Shown: positions 61,637 through 64,000 of the stretch, piece by piece
Layout: every line of letters begins with the position of its first letter
How positions within the stretch are numbered: position 1 is the stretch's first letter
Assembly: GCF_001682865.1 (NCBI RefSeq)
Contig: NZ_MAQX01000011.1
Coordinates: forward strand, 248,614 to 312,613
Direction: 5' to 3'
Length of the DNA stretch: 64,000 nt
Origin: Bacillus sp. FJAT-26390
GTDB lineage: Bacteria > Bacillota > Bacilli > Paenibacillales > Paenibacillaceae
Notes under the pieces: generated by a model
The model's database searches: none
What the model saw: only the letters and a program-made list of their open reading frames with translations
Told to the model about the DNA's origin: nothing
Made by a program: the position numbers and the translations under genes

Positions 61637-62446
61637 TTAGCCTTTTATCGCACCGTCTGCCATACCTTTAATGAAATATTTCTGAAAAAACATATAAATG
61701 ATCGTCATCGGCATCATCGCAATCAAGCAACCGGCTGCAACCCAGCTAATATTGCTTTGAAATTGCGAGATAAAGGACGACAGCGCAACCGGAATCGTGC
61801 GGTAGTGCACGTTTTGCAGGAAGAACACGGAGAACTGGTAATCATTCCATACCTGCATGCCCAAAATAATGACGACCGTTGCGGTAATCGGTTTCAATAA
61901 CGGAAAAATGATGCGGTAAAAAATTTCAAAATGATTGCAGCCGTCAATTAAAGCAGCCTCATCAAGTTCCTTCGGAATGGAACTTACAAACCCGGCATAT
62001 AAAAATATCGTCATTGGCAAAATAAAGGTAACATGAACCAATATAATCGCCCAATGGGTATTGACGCCTCCGACATCGACGACCAGCCTATACAAAGGCA
62101 CAAGAATCGTAAGCCCCGGAACGACTAAGCAGGATACGCAAACCATATAAACGACCTGGTTCAATTTAGACTTATACCTTGATAACGGGTAAGAGGCCAT
62201 CGAACCGATCAGAATGCCAAGCAGCATCGTACATACCGTAATAATCATGTTGTTTATTAAAGCCGTATCAAGGCCGGCTCGCTCCCAAGCATCGACGAAA
62301 TTTCCGAAATAAAGAGTAGAGGATGGAGCCCACTTCGAGCTCAAATCACTCGAAGGCTTAAAGGCCATGTTGACCAGCAAATAAAATGGAATGATATGCA
62401 CAATGACGATCAGAAGGGCGGCGATGTATTTCGGTAATCTGATCAT
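61637..62446 (-). CDS. Carbohydrate ABC transporter permease (MalG type)
   Basis: A 269-residue membrane protein from ATG 62446, which overlaps the stop of the preceding permease gene by ATGA (GGAGG site seven bases before). Six helices and the EAA loop 'LDEAALIDGCNHFEIFYRIIFPLLKP'; typical C-terminus 'QKYFIKGMADGAIKG'. It forms a channel with the MalF-type protein and serves the binding protein encoded upstream. Confidence 0.93.
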   Translation of the reverse strand: MIRLPKYIAALLIVIVHIIPFYLLVNMAFKPSSDLSSKWAPSSTLYFGNFVDAWERAGLDTALINNMIITVCTMLLGILIGSMASYPLSRYKSKLNQVVYMVCVSCLVVPGLTILVPLYRLVVDVGGVNTHWAIILVHVTFILPMTIFLYAGFVSSIPKELDEAALIDGCNHFEIFYRIIFPLLKPITATVVIILGMQVWNDYQFSVFFLQNVHYRTIPVALSSFISQFQSNISWVAAGCLIAMMPMTIIYMFFQKYFIKGMADGAIKG

Positions 62447-63399
62447 GCCTGAACCTCCTTCCTGCGCAGCAGCCAAAGCGCCGTTAAGCTAATGACGCAG
62501 ATCATCAGAAACATGACATTACCAAGCGCAGCAGCGTAGCCAGCATCTTGCCTTGCAAACATCAGGTTGTACATCATCGTGGACAGCGACATTGAAGCAT
62601 AGCCGGGACCTCCGTTGGTCATCGAAATAATGACGTCGAACAGCTTCAAACCTCCAATTATATTGACTACAATATTAACCGTAATAGCAGGCATCAACAG
62701 AGGTAAAGTTATATTTTTGAAACGAGCGAACCAACGAGCACCGTCGATCTCCGCCGCTTCGTAATAGTCTTTTGGAATAGATTGCAAACCGGCTAAAAAG
62801 ATAATCATTGCAACGCCCATATATTGGTAGGTATTCACAAATGTGATAATCCACACTGCCATCGGTCCGTTCGAGAGCCAATCAGCCGGCGCATGTCCGA
62901 ACAATGCAGTCAAATCATTTAAAGCGCCATTGTTGTACTGAAAGATGAAATACCAGATATAACCCATAATGAGTGGACTTATAATTACCGGCAGGTATAC
63001 AACGGTACGTATAAGCGACTTTGCTCTAATCTGGCGATCAAGAAACAGCGCATAAGCTAGACCGAGTATGTTTTGGAACAATGTGCTTCCCAAACCATAA
63101 ATCAGCGTATTCTTGAATGTTGTGATCATTTTGGGATCTGAAAACATCATTTTGTATTTCTCGAGGCCCACCCAAATCATGTTTTGCGAAAAACCGTTCC
63201 AGTTATAAAAGGATACCTGAACACCTTTAAGGAGCGGATAAAAAATAAATATCGAAAATAAAACCAGTGCAGGCACATACATTAAATTCAACAGGCCTGG
63301 AAAACGAAACAATTTTGCTCCGAGCCCGTTTGATTTTGTTTTATTCGCATGACCAGGCACGTAATTTGTCTCTTTAGCAGCAACTTTATCAGCAGACAT
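62443..63399 (-). CDS. Sugar ABC transporter permease (MalF type)
   Basis: A 318-residue membrane protein from ATG 63399 (GGAAGGAGG site). Six helices and the EAA loop 'YEAAEIDGARWFARFKNITLPLLMP'; 'DVIISMTNGGPGYASMSLSTMMYNLMF' is typical. It lies between the binding-protein gene and the MalG-type gene, with a 4-base overlap to the latter. Confidence 0.93.
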   Translation of the reverse strand: MSADKVAAKETNYVPGHANKTKSNGLGAKLFRFPGLLNLMYVPALVLFSIFIFYPLLKGVQVSFYNWNGFSQNMIWVGLEKYKMMFSDPKMITTFKNTLIYGLGSTLFQNILGLAYALFLDRQIRAKSLIRTVVYLPVIISPLIMGYIWYFIFQYNNGALNDLTALFGHAPADWLSNGPMAVWIITFVNTYQYMGVAMIIFLAGLQSIPKDYYEAAEIDGARWFARFKNITLPLLMPAITVNIVVNIIGGLKLFDVIISMTNGGPGYASMSLSTMMYNLMFARQDAGYAAALGNVMFLMICVISLTALWLLRRKEVQA

Positions 63400-63445
63400 C
63401 CCCAAACCTCCTTCCACAAATACGGCCTTTTCTTTCGAAAATGAT

Positions 63446-63481
63446 CTGCGGCCGTAATGGCTTAGCCGATTGCGGCCGCAG
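63446..63481 (-). promoter_or_regulatory. GC-rich hairpin between binding-protein and permease genes
   Basis: Inverted repeat CTGCGGCCG...CGGCCGCAG (9-base arms, 18-base loop), with no strong T-run. Probably stabilises the upstream mRNA or partly ends transcription. Confidence 0.55.
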
Positions 63482-63537
63482 CTATCTTCATATGCCGATT
63501 TCTATGTTGCTCATTAATAACCGTATTCGAATGTTAA

Positions 63538-64000
63538 TTATTTGCTGACTGCTCTAAGACGCTCATATTCCTGCTGCATGTTTTTAGAGAATTCTTCAAT
63601 TGAAATACCGCCCGCAAGCAGATCTGCGCCGTTTTTGCACATAACATCCCACATTCCGCTTGGCAGGAATACGCGGTCAAAATAAGGAAGGATACGAATA
63701 TCGTTGTATTTCTCGTAGAAGCCAGTTAGATCCCCCGCTTCAACCTCAATGCCGTCAAGACCAGGAGGAAGCGCAAACGAGGAAGCCATTGCTGCGATAT
63801 TTTCCGGTTTTGCGAAATAGGCTACGTATTTCTTAGCCGCGTCGATGTTCGGGGAATCCTTCCATACGCCAAACGTCGTTTTTTCGCCGCCTGCAAAGGT
63901 TGGCGTATCGCCTTCGTGAATCGATGGAATCGGCATAAATCCGCCTTTGAAATTCGGGTTAAACGTTTTTGCTTCCTCAATAACATAAGAACCGTAAAAC
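63538..64000 (-). CDS. Substrate-binding protein of a sugar ABC transporter, 5' end outside the window
   Basis: The frame is open to the right edge ('FYGSYVIEEAKTFNPNFKGGF' precedes 'MPIPSIHEGDTP'), so only the C-terminal 153 residues are visible. 'TTFGVWKDSPNIDAAKKYVAYFAKPENIAAMASSFALPPGLDG' is the family 1 binding-protein pattern. The signal peptide lies beyond the window. First visible gene of the third sugar importer, next to the GH101-like glycosidase. Confidence 0.88.
   Translation of the reverse strand, partial: FYGSYVIEEAKTFNPNFKGGFMPIPSIHEGDTPTFAGGEKTTFGVWKDSPNIDAAKKYVAYFAKPENIAAMASSFALPPGLDGIEVEAGDLTGFYEKYNDIRILPYFDRVFLPSGMWDVMCKNGADLLAGGISIEEFSKNMQQEYERLRAVSK

Overview
The window looks like chromosomal DNA from a Paenibacillus-type member of the Firmicutes (Bacillales). 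Evidence: strong AGGAGG-type ribosome binding sites, TTG starts, many AraC-family regulators beside sugar oxidoreductases, YesM/YesN-type two-component systems with LplB/LplC-type sugar permeases, S-layer homology (SLH) surface proteins, MprF, a DUF3243 protein, and B. subtilis-like YwaC/RelP, YqiG, Btr and RpsN2 homologues. No rRNA, tRNA, CRISPR array or complete insertion sequence was found. One degraded IS3-type transposase is present.

Layout. 1-840: end of a DUF11-repeat surface protein. 898-9571: three successive carbohydrate-catabolic modules, each a leftward enzyme pair with a divergent rightward AraC regulator (PhyH dioxygenase + TIM-barrel isomerase; Gfo/Idh dehydrogenase + aldo/keto reductase; Gfo/Idh dehydrogenase + TIM-barrel isomerase). 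9717-15104: a metal-starvation island with a Zur box before the zinc-free ribosomal protein S14 and Fur boxes before a siderophore-binding lipoprotein, a Btr-like AraC/binding-protein fusion and an ABC exporter. 15307-19281: a dehydrogenase, a SIMPL protein, a small alarmone synthetase with a membrane protein, and a MarR regulator. 19388-32259: two MarR-controlled MFS efflux modules, each pair sharing its own palindromic operator; between them lie an Old Yellow Enzyme, an SDR and a two-gene surface system made of a cohesin-SLH protein and a secreted amidase carrying both a cohesin and a dockerin. 32448-42238: LysR, small unknowns, a SUFU-domain protein, MprF, a squalene/phytoene synthase-like protein, a DUF1349-like protein, the IS remnant and a DUF4157 protein with a 22-serine tract and a toxin-like C-terminus. 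42355-49554: a split two-component/ABC sugar-uptake locus whose two promoters carry the same 20-bp-period direct repeat, probably the response-regulator site. 49712-52276: small lipoprotein, DUF3243, GNAT and TPR genes. 52575-64000: two leftward ABC sugar importers flanking a 1795-residue SLH-anchored GH101-like glycosidase.

Most interesting: (i) the cohesin-SLH / cohesin-dockerin-amidase pair, which looks like a minimal surface-display system unrelated to cellulose; (ii) the predicted binding site of the YesN-like regulator; (iii) the two independent MarR operator pairs; (iv) the Zur/Fur island with a sensor and a transporter sharing a binding domain; (v) an AraC gene that seems to lack an AUG/GUG/UUG start; (vi) the isolated DUF4157 toxin-like gene. 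All functional calls come from reading the sequence and recalling families; no database search was run.
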